Below, piece after piece: positions 35,006 to 44,742 of a DNA stretch of 64,000 bases. Made by a program: the position numbers and the translations under genes. The stretch comes from CAWDMC01 sp963803295. Its GTDB lineage: Bacteria; Acidobacteriota; Terriglobia; UBA7540. A model generated the notes under the pieces. The model had not been told where the DNA came from. It was given only the letters and a program-made list of their open reading frames with translations, and searched no databases. The DNA lies in the NCBI GenBank assembly GCA_963803295.1, contig CAWDMC010000014.1, positions 1 to 64,000 on the forward strand, read 5' to 3'. Each line of letters opens with the position of its first letter. The stretch's first letter is position 1.

Positions 35006-35034
35006 GTTACGTTCGAATCGGGACAGGCTCCGGG

Positions 35035-36840
35035 TTACTTCGTCTGGTAGCGGTACTTGAAGCGCCCGTCCGGGGCCACGTCGCCGCTCAGGTAAAAGTC
35101 CATTATGTCGCCGGGCCTTTGCAGGTTATCGGTCCACTTGAAATCGAGTTTGAAATCACTGTTTCCCGTGGGGAGGCCCAGCGCCGCACGGGGAACGGCC
35201 AATTGCAGTTCATTGCCGGCCACGTGGTAGGAAACCTCCGCCACCTTCGCCCAGTTCCAGCCCCCGGCGCTCCGCTCGAGCAAACTTGTGTTCCCATTCA
35301 CCACGGTGCGGTTGACGACGAATTGGTAGCCTTCCCATGCGGGGTTCGCGCTGCCGACCACACCGATCAGCAGCGTCATCCAATCGTTGCCGTCCGAAGG
35401 CGTGATGGGATCGTGCGTGCGGGCGTAGAAATAAACCTTCTGGTCATCGCGCGCCACTTTCATCAACTCAAAGTCGTTCCGGCCCGTGCGGTTCTCATAG
35501 TGCATTTTCCCCACGCCGTCGAAATCGCGCGTCAGGGTTTCGCCGATGGGGTCCCAATACTCGGGTCGAACCGAGCGCCAGTGCTGGAAGCCGCTATCGA
35601 TCTTGATGGTCACGGGCTCCGAGCCCTTGCGCAGCGACGGCATGCCCTTGTAGCGGCGCACGTTTGCGACCAGTTGATAGTAGTAGTTGTCTCCGTGGCC
35701 GCCGCGCATCATCTCCAGATCGCGACTGTACTCCTCGCTGAACTGATCGACGAACACCACATCGTGGCCGTGGGTAAAGCGTCCCGCGATCCATTCATTC
35801 CAACCGGTCACCATGACGAAGAGCGGGTCAAGCTGCAGGGCGCGCCCCCACTGCTCCTGAATGTTATAACCATAGTTAACAGCGCCTGGCGTGGTGTCTT
35901 CCTTGCCGTTGTGGAAACTCCGCCCGCGCGCATCGCCATTGCTCATGTTGGTGACCTGCCCGTCACTATCGCGCAGGTTTTGCGCCGCCGCCACGTTGAT
36001 CTGCTCGGGCACCTTGGGATCGTCGGTAAAACCGTACACCTGCGGGTAGGCGGTTTCCCAATGCCACGCATAAGGCGTGTTGACGTGGGTGAACGGCCAA
36101 TGCGCGCGGCGCAGAGTGAAGGCCGAGCGGACTTCCGGACTCGACATCTCCGGATCGCAGATCATCAGGGGCTTGCCCTTCCAGCGGAACCACAAGTCGG
36201 AATAGAGGCCGGGCTTGTAGAGATCCTCGTAAATCTCCTGGGCCGTCTCCCCGGCTTCGGTGTTGACCATAAAGACAATCTGCGGCGTGCGCCCGCCCTC
36301 GGCGCGAATCTGGCGGAAGGTTTCGCAGAGGCGCAGGTAAACCTCGTGATAGGTGATCCTGTTGGTGGTGTCGAAGATCAGCGTATCGACCCCGGCGTCC
36401 GCGAGCAGATGCGCGTGGCGCCGCAACACCCACGGGTCCGAATTGAGATAAAAACCAAACAGCGGCTCACCCCAAAAGTGCGGGTCGCCCTCGCCTCCCC
36501 ACGGCGGGGAAGCCGGATTCTTCAGCGCGTCGGGGTAGCGCCGGAGAATGTCCGTCACCACGTAGGGGCCGCCATCGGTCTGGTCGTGCTGGCCCAACCA
36601 AAGAAAATAAAATATTCCAACGAAACGGTCGGGGCGCGGCGTGCCAACTTCCTCGGCGCCCGGCAGGACTCTTCCCAACGCGTCCACCGCCGGCCAGGGA
36701 GTTCCGGGGTTCGCCGAATATCGCGGGGAGGCGGATTGATCCACGTAAGCCGTCGCACCGAGGGGTAGAGATTCGGCCGGCGTCTGCGCGCAGGCTATCG
36801 TCGCATACGCCATGAGCAGTACCAAAGCAGCCGTTTTCAT
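35035..36840 (-). CDS. Secreted GH71/GH99-like glycoside hydrolase domain protein
   Basis: 601 residues with a signal peptide (MKTAALVLLMAYATIACAQT) and a GGAGGG site before ATG 36840. The barrel domain (about 45-400) has RPDRFVGIFYFLWLGQHDQT, HFWGEPLFGFYLNSDPWVLR, HAHLLADAGVDTLIFDTTNR and the C-terminal VMVTGWNEWIAGRF, the pattern of GH99-like endo-mannanase or GH71-like proteins that act on extracellular polysaccharide. A C-terminal beta domain (about 420-600) resembles a carbohydrate-binding module (FDGVGKMHYENRTGRNDFEL). Catalytic glutamates cannot be fixed without alignment; WNEW is a candidate. It is divergent from a paralogue. Confidence 0.8.
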   Translation of the reverse strand: MKTAALVLLMAYATIACAQTPAESLPLGATAYVDQSASPRYSANPGTPWPAVDALGRVLPGAEEVGTPRPDRFVGIFYFLWLGQHDQTDGGPYVVTDILRRYPDALKNPASPPWGGEGDPHFWGEPLFGFYLNSDPWVLRRHAHLLADAGVDTLIFDTTNRITYHEVYLRLCETFRQIRAEGGRTPQIVFMVNTEAGETAQEIYEDLYKPGLYSDLWFRWKGKPLMICDPEMSSPEVRSAFTLRRAHWPFTHVNTPYAWHWETAYPQVYGFTDDPKVPEQINVAAAQNLRDSDGQVTNMSNGDARGRSFHNGKEDTTPGAVNYGYNIQEQWGRALQLDPLFVMVTGWNEWIAGRFTHGHDVVFVDQFSEEYSRDLEMMRGGHGDNYYYQLVANVRRYKGMPSLRKGSEPVTIKIDSGFQHWRSVRPEYWDPIGETLTRDFDGVGKMHYENRTGRNDFELMKVARDDQKVYFYARTHDPITPSDGNDWMTLLIGVVGSANPAWEGYQFVVNRTVVNGNTSLLERSAGGWNWAKVAEVSYHVAGNELQLAVPRAALGLPTGNSDFKLDFKWTDNLQRPGDIMDFYLSGDVAPDGRFKYRYQTK

Positions 36841-37133
36841 CGACCCTCCTCGCAGGCAAGCGCTATCTCGAAATTGACTGCGGCAGCCCTTGTAATTTCG
36901 AACCTCGAATTTTCGCCAAACACGATCCCCTGCCTATTCCCTTTTCTTAAACCTTGTTATGAGGTTCATTAACAAGGAGCGGCCGGGGTATAGCGGTGGG
37001 ATTATGCCCCAACCATCGTGCATCTACAAGCATGCGTACCGCGCATGTCGTACCGCGCAAAATATGCTGCCGACGGTGGATCACTGCATCCCTTGAGTCG
37101 TGCTACACTTGCCCCCCCGAAAGGAGCTTAAAG

Positions 37134-38992
37134 ATGGAAGAGATTTGGACGAATAGGTCAAAGGCGGGTTTGGGGACCGTGGTTTTACTGGCAGCGACTT
37201 TTCTGCTAATCATGACCAGCGCTTCCGGTTCGTCAGCACAGAACGCCGAAAATCCTGCCTGGGACGATTACAGCGACACGTGGGTGGCGACGGACGCGCT
37301 CGGCCGGCACTTGGTGACTTCTCAGCAGGCGGGTGCGCCCCGTGCGGACCGCTTCGTGGGAATCTTTTATCTTTTATGGCAGGGAGCGCATGTGAACGGG
37401 GGCCCCTTCGATATCGGTAGAATTCTCCGCATCGATCCGGGAGCCATGCAACATGCCGATAGTCCGCTCTGGGGACCGCTAGGTGCGCCGCATCACTGGG
37501 GTGAACCGCTTTTCGGTTACTACATCTATGACGACCAGTGGGTGCTGCGCCAGCATGCCCGGATGCTCGCTGACGCCGGCGTCGACGCGCTAATCTGCGA
37601 TAATACCAATAAGATAACGTACAAGAAATCTTACACGGCACTTTTCGAGGCACTCCGCGCCGTTCGCCAAGCCGGAAACAAAACCCCACAGGTGGCTTTC
37701 CTGATGCCGTTCTGGGATCCTAAGACCACCGTCCAAGAGCTATATCAGGAACTATACAGCAAGGGACTTTACAAAGAGCTCTGGTTCCAGTGGGAAGGCA
37801 AACCACTGATCCTGGCGGACCCGGCGAAAGTCAATCCGGCACTGGCAGGTTTCTTCACCTTCCGCAATCCCCAACCATCATATTTCGAAGGGCCCACCGG
37901 TCCCAACATGTGGAGCTGGCTGGAAGTTTACCCGCAGCACGTCTTTCGCAACGATCGTGGGAGAAGGAGCAGATGTCCGTGGGCGTGGCCCAGAATGGCG
38001 TCGGCGACCGTCTTGGTTCCATGAGTGAGCCGGCGGCGCGCGGCCGCAGCTTCCACAACGGAGTCATCTCCACTGACCCCGCCGCCGAGTTCGCGGGCTA
38101 TAACATCGCCGAGCAGTGGGAGCGAGCTCTGAAGGAAGACCCCAGGTTCATTTTCATCACCGGGTGGAATGAATGGTGGGCGTCACGGTTCGACGAATTC
38201 AACAAGGTCAAGATGCCGGTCATGTTCGTCGATCAATTCGATCAAGAGCATAGCCGCGACATTGAACCCATGAAGGACGGCCACGGAGACAATTACTATT
38301 ATCAGATGGTCGATTACATCCGGCGGTTCAAGGGAACCCGGCCCGTTCCTGTGGCGAGCGGCGAGAAGACCATCGACGTGAAAGGTGGATTCTCGCAGTG
38401 GGCCAACGTCTGGCCGGAGTATCGCGATAGCATCGGTGACACTTTCCACCGGGACCACGCAGGTTACAATACGGCTACCCGATACGTGAACACGACTGGC
38501 CGCAATGACTTTGTGGTGATGAAAGTCGCGCACGATTCAGGATTATTGTACTTCTACGCGAGAACCCGCGAACCGATTACCGATTTCTCCGACCCCAACT
38601 GGATGATGCTTTTTCTCAACGTCGACAGGAACCAGGGGACCGGGTGGCAGGGCTACGATTTTGTTGTGAATCATCGTGTGAAGGACCAGGACACCACCTT
38701 TCTGGAATATACCAATAATGGGTGGAACTGGGTGCCGAGAGCGGAAGTGAAGTACCAGGTCCGGGGAAATGAGCTGATGCTCGCGATCCCGCGTCAGGCT
38801 CTGAGCATGAGTCCCGGGAGCGACCTTCAACAGTTTGAATTCAAGTGGGCCGACGATATCCAGAGGGATGACGATATCAACGAGTTTACGATCAACGGGG
38901 ACGCCGCTCCGCCCGGAAGGTTCAATTACCTTTACGTTACCCCCCGCGAAATGACGAGTGCAAACCGACCACTTTGCACGGCAGACGATTGA
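37134..38992 (+). pseudogene. Paralogous GH71/GH99-like secreted protein, one frameshift
   Basis: Starts at ATG 37134 after AAAGGAG, with a signal segment (LGTVVLLAATFLLIMTSASG). The first part runs PRADRFVGIFYLLWQGAHVN and HHWGEPLFGYYIYDDQWVLR to VYPQHVFRNDR near 37960. The frame then changes and continues EKEQMSVGVAQNGVGDRLGS, RGRSFHNGVISTDPAAEFAG, ITGWNEWWASRFDEF, and a complete C-terminal domain ending at 38992. It is clearly homologous along its whole length to the divergent 601-residue protein, so it is a duplicate that has acquired one indel. An internal start could make only the C-terminal part. Confidence 0.83.
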
Positions 38993-38993
38993 A

Positions 38994-39230
38994 CTATAAC
39001 AAATTGCCTGACGGGTGGTTCTGCAACGCCAGTCGTTCGTCGCGGTCCCGCTCGGCCTCTACCAGTTCTTCCAGTCTCCCCCACTGGGAAGCGCCTGAGC
39101 CGATTTCGTTGGTTTGCAAAGCGATCATCCAACCCCGGCGGGTGGCCTATTCCCGCATGGTGCGAGTTTGCAGGGGAATGATTTGCTTGTCCTGCGTAGA
39201 AATCCCCGTAAAGGCCCACCCGAAGCGAAG
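38994..39230 (-). pseudogene. Serine-recombinase (resolvase) N-terminal remnant
   Basis: The minus strand reads GISTQDKQIIPLQTRTMRE, an in-frame TAG (39147-39149), then ATRRGWMIALQTNEIGSGAS and RLEELVEAERDRDERLAL before a stop at 38994. The order matches the N-terminal catalytic domain of resolvase/invertase proteins (serine in the ARxST-like start, E-x-GSGAS in the middle). The protein is truncated before the DNA-binding domain. Confidence 0.6.
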
Positions 39231-39240
39231 CTTGTGCCCG

Positions 39241-39760
39241 GCGAAGAGAGTGATTTCGACGTGCTCAAGGCCGTATTCCGGCCATTTTCGAGCGACTCCC
39301 CTCATTGGCTACAATCTGTTATTTTCGGCTACGCGAAATGCACTCCAGCGGACCCATGGTACAGTCCGCAATGGTCCATACCTACCCATTGGCGCAACAC
39401 ATGCTCCTCGCGGAGAGTATGCCCTAGGGCCGCTGGGTTTTCCCGCCAACTCCTGGCCTGCGAGCTTGGTATAAACTGGAACCGGTAGCGAAGCTGGCGA
39501 TTCAACTATGTCGCTGGGAGCCTCATAGATAAAGGCCCATATAGTTGTACCCAGGAAAATACTGCCGCGAACAGACGAAATTATCGGGCACAAGTCACAT
39601 GGTCGTGTTTCTCCCAAAAGGCGCTCTGTCATGTTGTGAGGAGCCGCGTGGTGCCGTCCTCCCACACCTCCACACGACGCACCCGCCTCCACCCATCTCC
39701 GTAATACTCGTCAAGACTTTGAATTGTTTAGGCACAGAAGGGATTGGGTACTGCTGGTAA
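39241..39760. other. Stretch without recognised genes
   Basis: About 520 bases between the resolvase remnant and the tRNA-Met half. Short open frames on both strands show no family features and no ribosome sites. Confidence 0.45.
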
Positions 39761-39763
39761 GTT

Positions 39764-39812
39764 ATTGCTGGGGCTGGTTTTGAACCAGCGACCTTTGGGT
39801 TATGAGTCCGAA
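39764..39812 (-). pseudogene. 3' half of a tRNA-Met (attachment-site remnant)
   Basis: The minus strand has CGGACTCATAACCC (Met anticodon loop CTCATAA), variable AAGGTC, a perfect T-arm GCTGG-TTCAAAA-CCAGC and acceptor strand CCCCAGC. There is no CCA, and the expected 5' half (D-arm and pairing acceptor GCTGGGG) is absent. A 3' half is what integration into a tRNA leaves at the far end of an island. The sequence differs from the intact tRNA-Met at 5904-5978. Confidence 0.6.
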
Positions 39813-40102
39813 GATAATCGCCTACCTGATTGATTCTGCGGCATGAGTGGCAACGCAAGGATGTTTCAGGAAGCGCTGGTTAATCTTATTGGGGGTCTAA
39901 AAAAGGTCTGTTTGTGGGAAGGCGATTAGCTGATAAAGGTGCCCGCTCGAGCCCCGTCAGAAAGATGGCTGGGCGGCGAGCATGGAGATGCGATGTAGTA
40001 AGGCCGCAGGCGGCGGGATGCTGGCGGCAGTGGGTCGGTCAGGTCGCCACGTACGGGGTTACGATGGCGCATCGGGTTTCCGGACTGCCGATGCCCATTT
40101 CT

Positions 40103-40927
40103 TCAACCGAAAACTTGCTCCAGTCCGAAATGGCATGCCTCTCGAATGGCTTCTGGTGAGAGTCCCCTGCCGCCTGTCATCCGACCCGCCTCCTGCACGG
40201 ACTCATTCATCTCCCCGAAGAGCTTGTTCGCTCCGCGCTCGACGGCACTCACCGCGCGCACATGAAGGCTAGGCCGTACCTGCTCATGCCACTCGCGATT
40301 CAAATCGCTCAACCGCGCACCGAATATTTCCAGCGTGTCATGGATGTATAGAATGTCCTTCGCAAATTTCGCACGGCTGCGTCTCTGGTGGACCAAAACC
40401 GTATGCGACAGGAAGGCTGTCGGGTTCGCTACCTGAACTGTGCGTCTGCCCGCTGTAGGAAACCCATTCGACCGATCGAGGTCAATCCTCCATGGAGCTC
40501 GCAACAGGATTTCGAGATACCGCAGCTGTTGGCTAACAACGCCGGCAATCCGCTTAGTCGCTTTCCGTTCTCCGCGCCGGTGATACTCGCTTCCCTTCAG
40601 TGGAGTTAGAAACTCCGCAAAGAAACCTGTCCGCGCCTCCAGAAGACCGTAGTGAGTGGCAGGTGGCTTGTCGTCCCCGAACCGTTGCTCGAAAAAGCCA
40701 TTGGCGAGTAGGCGTTCCCGAATCTCCTGGCCGCTCACCGAAAGTTGGGCGGGCAGGGCGACGTCCGTGTCCAGAGTCCTGAGCGGCACGTAGTCGAGCG
40801 CCTGTGCGCTCGGATCCAGACGATAAAGAAGGTGTGCCCAGCCACCGATGATCACGACCTCCCCCAGCCAGGGCTCGAGAGCAACGATTAGTCGCCCAAA
40901 GGCTTCATTTTCATCTTGATCGTTCAT
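40103..40927 (-). CDS. abiEii: AbiEii-like nucleotidyltransferase toxin
   Basis: 274 residues from ATG 40927, overlapping the upstream antitoxin-like gene by 17 bases. The N-terminal part shows VVIIGGWAHLLYRLDPSAQ and TLDTDVALP, the GG-x(n)-DxD pattern of minimal nucleotidyltransferases in the AbiEii/AbiGii toxin family. The rest is helical (LSHTVLVHQRRSRAKFAKDI). In type IV toxin-antitoxin systems such as AbiE the transferase blocks growth of phage-infected cells and the partner represses transcription and counters it. The frame is open throughout, so the toxin-like gene appears intact. Confidence 0.75.
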   Translation of the reverse strand: MNDQDENEAFGRLIVALEPWLGEVVIIGGWAHLLYRLDPSAQALDYVPLRTLDTDVALPAQLSVSGQEIRERLLANGFFEQRFGDDKPPATHYGLLEARTGFFAEFLTPLKGSEYHRRGERKATKRIAGVVSQQLRYLEILLRAPWRIDLDRSNGFPTAGRRTVQVANPTAFLSHTVLVHQRRSRAKFAKDILYIHDTLEIFGARLSDLNREWHEQVRPSLHVRAVSAVERGANKLFGEMNESVQEAGRMTGGRGLSPEAIREACHFGLEQVFG

Positions 40928-42144
40928 CGCCCTCGCTTCGTAGGGCAGGCCCCAACACCTTCTTCCAAATTTGCTCTGCCTGCTCCTTCCCTCGTGCCGG
41001 ATGGTTTGCAACATCAAGCCAGATCTGGACGAGATCCGAGACCGGGACACCGTCGTGCCGGACCACGGGGCGGAAGATGGATTGTCTATTGTGGGGAATC
41101 CGGAGCTGTACGTCGGGATTTCGCTCAGCGTCCTCAAGGGAAAGACCCAGCTGTTTTAGTGCCTCCGGATCCAATCGTTCAAGATATAGGTGCGGAGGAA
41201 CGCCACGTCCGAAACCCATGCCGAGCAACTCGGCGGCCGCAAAGAGGCCAACACAAATACGAGGCGGCGAAGTCATTCGTTGTGGTCTCCGAGCATGTCT
41301 TGGTGGCACGGATTTCGCATCCATCCGAGAGGTGTACAACCCCACCGCGGATCGAAATTGGTTTTCCGCACCGCGGATGATCCACCGTGCGTGTATCTCA
41401 CGCACGCTCTTCTGGCTGGAGGCACGCCATCGCTCCAGCAGTTCTTCGACCCGCACCAAACGCAAGCGCCCTTTCCGATCGTCCAGGAATCCCTCGTTCG
41501 ACAGCTGCCGGACAACACGCGAGGCGCTCATCACCGAAACGCCTGCAGCGCGAGCCAAGTGGGCGGCGCTTTGGTATCGCTCTCGAGGAGCCGAAAGCAA
41601 GGACCCGGAAATCCTCGGCGCCAGGAGAACCTTCAACATCCATTGATTGAGGTCGGAGAAGAGATGCACGGGCGGGCGGCTCTGCGGAAGCGATCCGAGG
41701 GAGGAAGGCACTGCCCGTTCGGCATTGAACCGTTCCAGGCCGAAGCCTTGAAAGGCACGCAACCCTTCCAAATCGATAACTCCAACGGCAACATCCGGTG
41801 CGTGCTGCCTTGCGAAGTCCTTCAGTTGTTCGGCGACTGAATCGGGAACGCGGTTGGCAGCAACGACCGCCACCGGAACCGCGGATCTTGCCAACCGCTG
41901 CCTCGCCGCCCGTACCTGCAATATGGCCTGGGAGAGCAGTGGGATCAATCGATCGCGTCGACCTTCCGAGGACCGTTTCAAATTCAATGACATATCTTCT
42001 GTCGCCAGAATCAATGATCAGGTCCGTTCCTCGGAGCTGAGGTTGGCGCAGAACCTCCCAGCCGGCACGGCGGAACAAGTCCGCTAGCAGGAACTCGAAT
42101 TCAGCCTCCTTAGAGCGCGATACGTCTTGGCTTGGGAGCGACAT
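40911..42144 (-). pseudogene. abiEi: AbiEi_2-like antitoxin/regulator with PD-(D/E)xK-like N-terminus, one frameshift
   Basis: Starts at ATG 42144: SKEAEFEFLLADLFRRAGWE, then GTDLIIDSGDRRYVIEF. This is a restriction-endonuclease-like core (D-L-I-I...Y-V-I-E-F). At about 41980 the frame shifts and continues KRSSEGRRDRLIPLLSQAIL, so the repaired reading gives the E-x-K catalytic motif. A winged helix follows (YQSAAHLARAAGVSVMSASR; VVRQLSNEGFLDD), then the long C-terminal domain ending at 40911 (VSDLVQIWLDVANHPARGKE). The family is the AbiEi_2-type regulator that pairs with AbiEii toxins. One indel breaks it while the toxin-like gene stays open, so either the toxin is harmless here or the C-terminal part is still made from an internal start. 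Confidence 0.72.
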
Positions 42145-42150
42145 CTCATT

Positions 42151-42200
42151 ACCGTGGCCAAGCGTTATACCAAGGCCGTGTTATATATCGTGGCCACGGT
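42151..42200. promoter_or_regulatory. Candidate operator of the AbiE-like locus
   Basis: A perfect 10-bp inverted repeat, ACCGTGGCCA (42151-42160) and TGGCCACGGT (42191-42200), flanks the AT-rich core GTTATATATCG directly upstream of the antitoxin-like start at 42144. AbiEi proteins are known to repress their own operon by binding inverted repeats, so this is the natural candidate. Confidence 0.6.
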
Positions 42201-42466
42201 ACACTGCCGAGTCCGTCCTGTCAACAGGCAGGCCCTGTGTGCAGGATATACCCGCGCAGCCAGTCTAGCCTGGTCGGCTCAACTCTTCGACCAGCAATTG
42301 GTGTTTCAATGCGGTGCGGTTCGCAAGTCACCGTGCCGCTTCAATTCGTCTTCAGTTTCAGAATGCAAACGGCAGCCTGGCTGTCAGAAATCGGAATCGT
42401 CTTGCCCTCCGGGTAACAGGAAGGCGGCCCAGGCAGGCTCGAAGCATAGAAAGGAGTAGGTTCCAA
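42201..42466. other. Upstream region of ssb, no gene seen
   Basis: About 265 bases (over 320 counting the operator) between the AbiE-like start and ssb. It contains an AAAGGAG ribosome site just before ssb. No convincing coding frame. Confidence 0.4.
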
Positions 42467-42889
42467 ATGTCACAGAACGGAGTCAACAAAGTCATCCTGC
42501 TGGGCCGAGCGGGCCAGAAGCCGGAGGTCAAATTCACCTCCGGCGGGAAGCCTGTCGCTACCTTCTCGCTGGCCATCAACGAGTCCTTCAAGAATGGCAG
42601 TGGGGAGAAATAGGAGCGTGTCCGCTGGGTCCGCTGCGTCGCATTTCAACGGGTAGCGGAGATTTGCGGTGAGTATATTGACAAGGGCCATGAACTGTTC
42701 GTCGAAGGCCGGTTGCAGACGCGAAAGTATACCGACCGCAACGAAGAAGAGCGGACCGTGACGGAGGTGGTTATCTCGCAGTTGCGGTTGCTTGGAGGAA
42801 AGAGCAGACCCAATGGGACTGAAGGCGCGCCCGCGGAACTTGGCTCGACCGCGACGCAAGCCGAGGACTTGGGGGATTGCCCTTTCTGA
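42467..42889 (+). pseudogene. ssb: Single-stranded DNA-binding protein with an in-frame amber codon
   Basis: Starts at ATG 42467 after GAAAGGAGTAGG. It reads MSQNGVNKVILLGRAGQKPE and FSLAINESFKNGSGEK, then TAG (codon 49, 42611-42613), then in the same frame ERVRWVRCVAFQRVAEICGE, YIDKGHELFVEGRLQTRKYT and the acidic tail ending DLGDCPF. Family members have Q at the stop position (GEKQER), so one C-to-T change explains it. Without the stop it would be a 140-residue SSB with an OB fold and a C-terminal DxxPF-like tip. It is the type carried by integrative elements as well as chromosomes; the island context favours the former. Confidence 0.85.
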
Positions 42890-43125
42890 GTACGGGGAGC
42901 GGGTATTGAAAAGCGCCTAGTGTCCATGTCCACCGCCTGGCATTTTAAAGGACCAACGTAGCCGTTTATCAGCACTGCCTGCGGTTGGATTCCGATTTTC
43001 ATTTGAAAAATCCCAGACCTCATCCTGGAATCTTGAGACCAAGGATACTTCGGGGTTTGGAGGGTCCGAGCCCCCCTCCTGTCGTGCAGGCGCAGCCTTG
43101 GGGAGGACTCGTCTGACCTGGCGGG

Positions 43126-44721
43126 TCATGCCAACACTCCCTTCGTCACAACAAGAGGTCTTTCTTTCAAATCGCGGGCCTTGATTTCAGCCGCCTCAAT
43201 GTGTTGGGGTCGAAATGCAGCGATGATTTGCTGGTCGATGATCCGTACAGAATTTCCATACACCAACTTCCAGTCTTCGGGTTTCATCTCTGACCGCAAG
43301 CGCAGGAATCGATCACGGGTGGCAATGACCAGGGGCAGGTCTTCCAGGAACCACAACGATGTGGACAACTAAAGCAGGCGTGGAACGATGTGCAGGCGCG
43401 TCCTTTTATTTTGCCTGGCTGCGGCGAATCGTAAGGATCACGACATGCACCGCAGCCCGTATCAAAGCGCCCAGCGACGATCTTCCGGGCTTGCGCCTCC
43501 GGCAGATTCAGACGCTTAACACCTGTCTCCCACTTCTCCGCAATTACAGTAACCCGCTCAATCATTCGCTCCTGGGCTTTCTGGATCACACGCGCGTTGA
43601 ACGAGTCGGTGATGCTGTTGAGCACATACCTCACTGTCGTGTGAAAATGCGCGTGCTGAAGAAACTGCCGCACCTTCCCCAGATTGCCACCCGTTTGGAG
43701 ATAAAGCAGGGTGGCCGCGGAGGGTCGAATTTGAGACAGGGTGAAGCGAGGCAACCGGTGTCGTCGACAGAACTCCCTGACCCGCCGAGATGACAGCCGC
43801 GGTGCCGTACAGGGGGGAGATGAGCCTGCGTTTCAACAGAGTGTTCTCGCTGAAATAAAGGAACAGTTTGTTGCTCTCCGGCGGACCCGCTGGCGATGCC
43901 AGTGGTTCGGTGTACTGCCGGATGAACTGGATCAACTCCACCACTCCCATCGGCTTGCGCCGGTCGACTCGATGAAGCTGCTTCTGCTGTTTGCCGGCCC
44001 GCGGCTTGTCCCAGACGCAGTAGAAAAGGTTGTCATCAATCTCATGCGAGACGAGGCAATCTCTATCCAGGCGGTACAGGGAATCCGAGTTAATGCCCAT
44101 ACGGGCCGCAATCAGGATCATGAAGGGTATGAGCTGTTGGGCGCTCCTCGGTATGTCTCCCGGCTTGTACGCTTCCCGAATGGCTCGGATCTCCTGCTCG
44201 GCAACCACCAGAATTCTTTGGAAAACAGGCGGTGACAGCGCTTTTGATTCCGGCCGTTGGCTGTCCACGCCAGGGAACAAGTTGGCGGGAGTGGAGAAGG
44301 CTGGATCGAACTCTTCCGGAAGAAGCCGCTTCGCCTTGCGCAGGAAACAGCAGCAGTGGCGAAATGCGCCCACCGCCGTTTTCCTTTTGAATCTCCGTTT
44401 GACCAGAAGCCACACCGCCAGCTCCTTGAGTAAATCCGCGCTCAGTTGTTTAGCACATCGCACATCTGGCTGGGTCCTCATGCGGTCGTTCAGGAACCGA
44501 TTGAAGATCCGCAGACAGTGCGCCGCGGCGATTACCGTCGCCTGGCGACACCCACCTTGGTAGGTGATCCCAAAAGCATTGGCCAGCACGCGGGCGAGTG
44601 GGGGCCGTGATTCCAAGAATGCCAGCGTGATGGTGAAAGGCTTTCCATCCAGCCTGTCGAAAGTCTGCTTCAGCGGCGCGTTTTCAGTTCGGAACCGCGC
44701 AAGGTCGTGCTTTCGAAGCAT
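43126..44721 (-). pseudogene. Large tyrosine recombinase with Cys-rich C-terminus, two frameshifts
   Basis: The N-terminal part (44721 to about 43795) is long and helical (FLNDRMRTQPDVRCAKQLSA; LIAARMGINSDSLYRLDRDC). After a shift comes HRLPRFTLSQIRPSAATLLY (His/Arg box) and VRQFLQHAHFHTTVRYVLN, with the Tyr nucleophile near the end. This is followed by a cysteine cluster (DTGCGACRDPYDSP; HACFSCPHRC). A second shift near 43360 continues VWFLEDLPLVIATRDRFLRL to a stop at 43126. The repaired protein would be about 530 residues, longer than ordinary phage integrases and ending in a zinc-finger-like region. Such recombinases occur on integrative elements. It is non-functional as read. Confidence 0.75.
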
Positions 44722-44742
44722 CTCGCCTTCTCTACGAGCAAA

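Noticed and set aside
34940..35010. Possible tRNA-Cys on the minus strand (TTGCAAA loop)
   Set aside because: The anticodon stem does not pair properly and no T-arm or acceptor follows; the region is better explained by the hairpin and direct repeats.
39595..39858. An 87-codon minus-strand frame
   Set aside because: Its middle is the tRNA-Met 3' half translated, a common false gene.
42611..42613. Amber recoding (TAG as amino acid) in ssb
   Set aside because: TAG terminates other genes here normally, for example at 17616, and the gene lies among pseudogenes.
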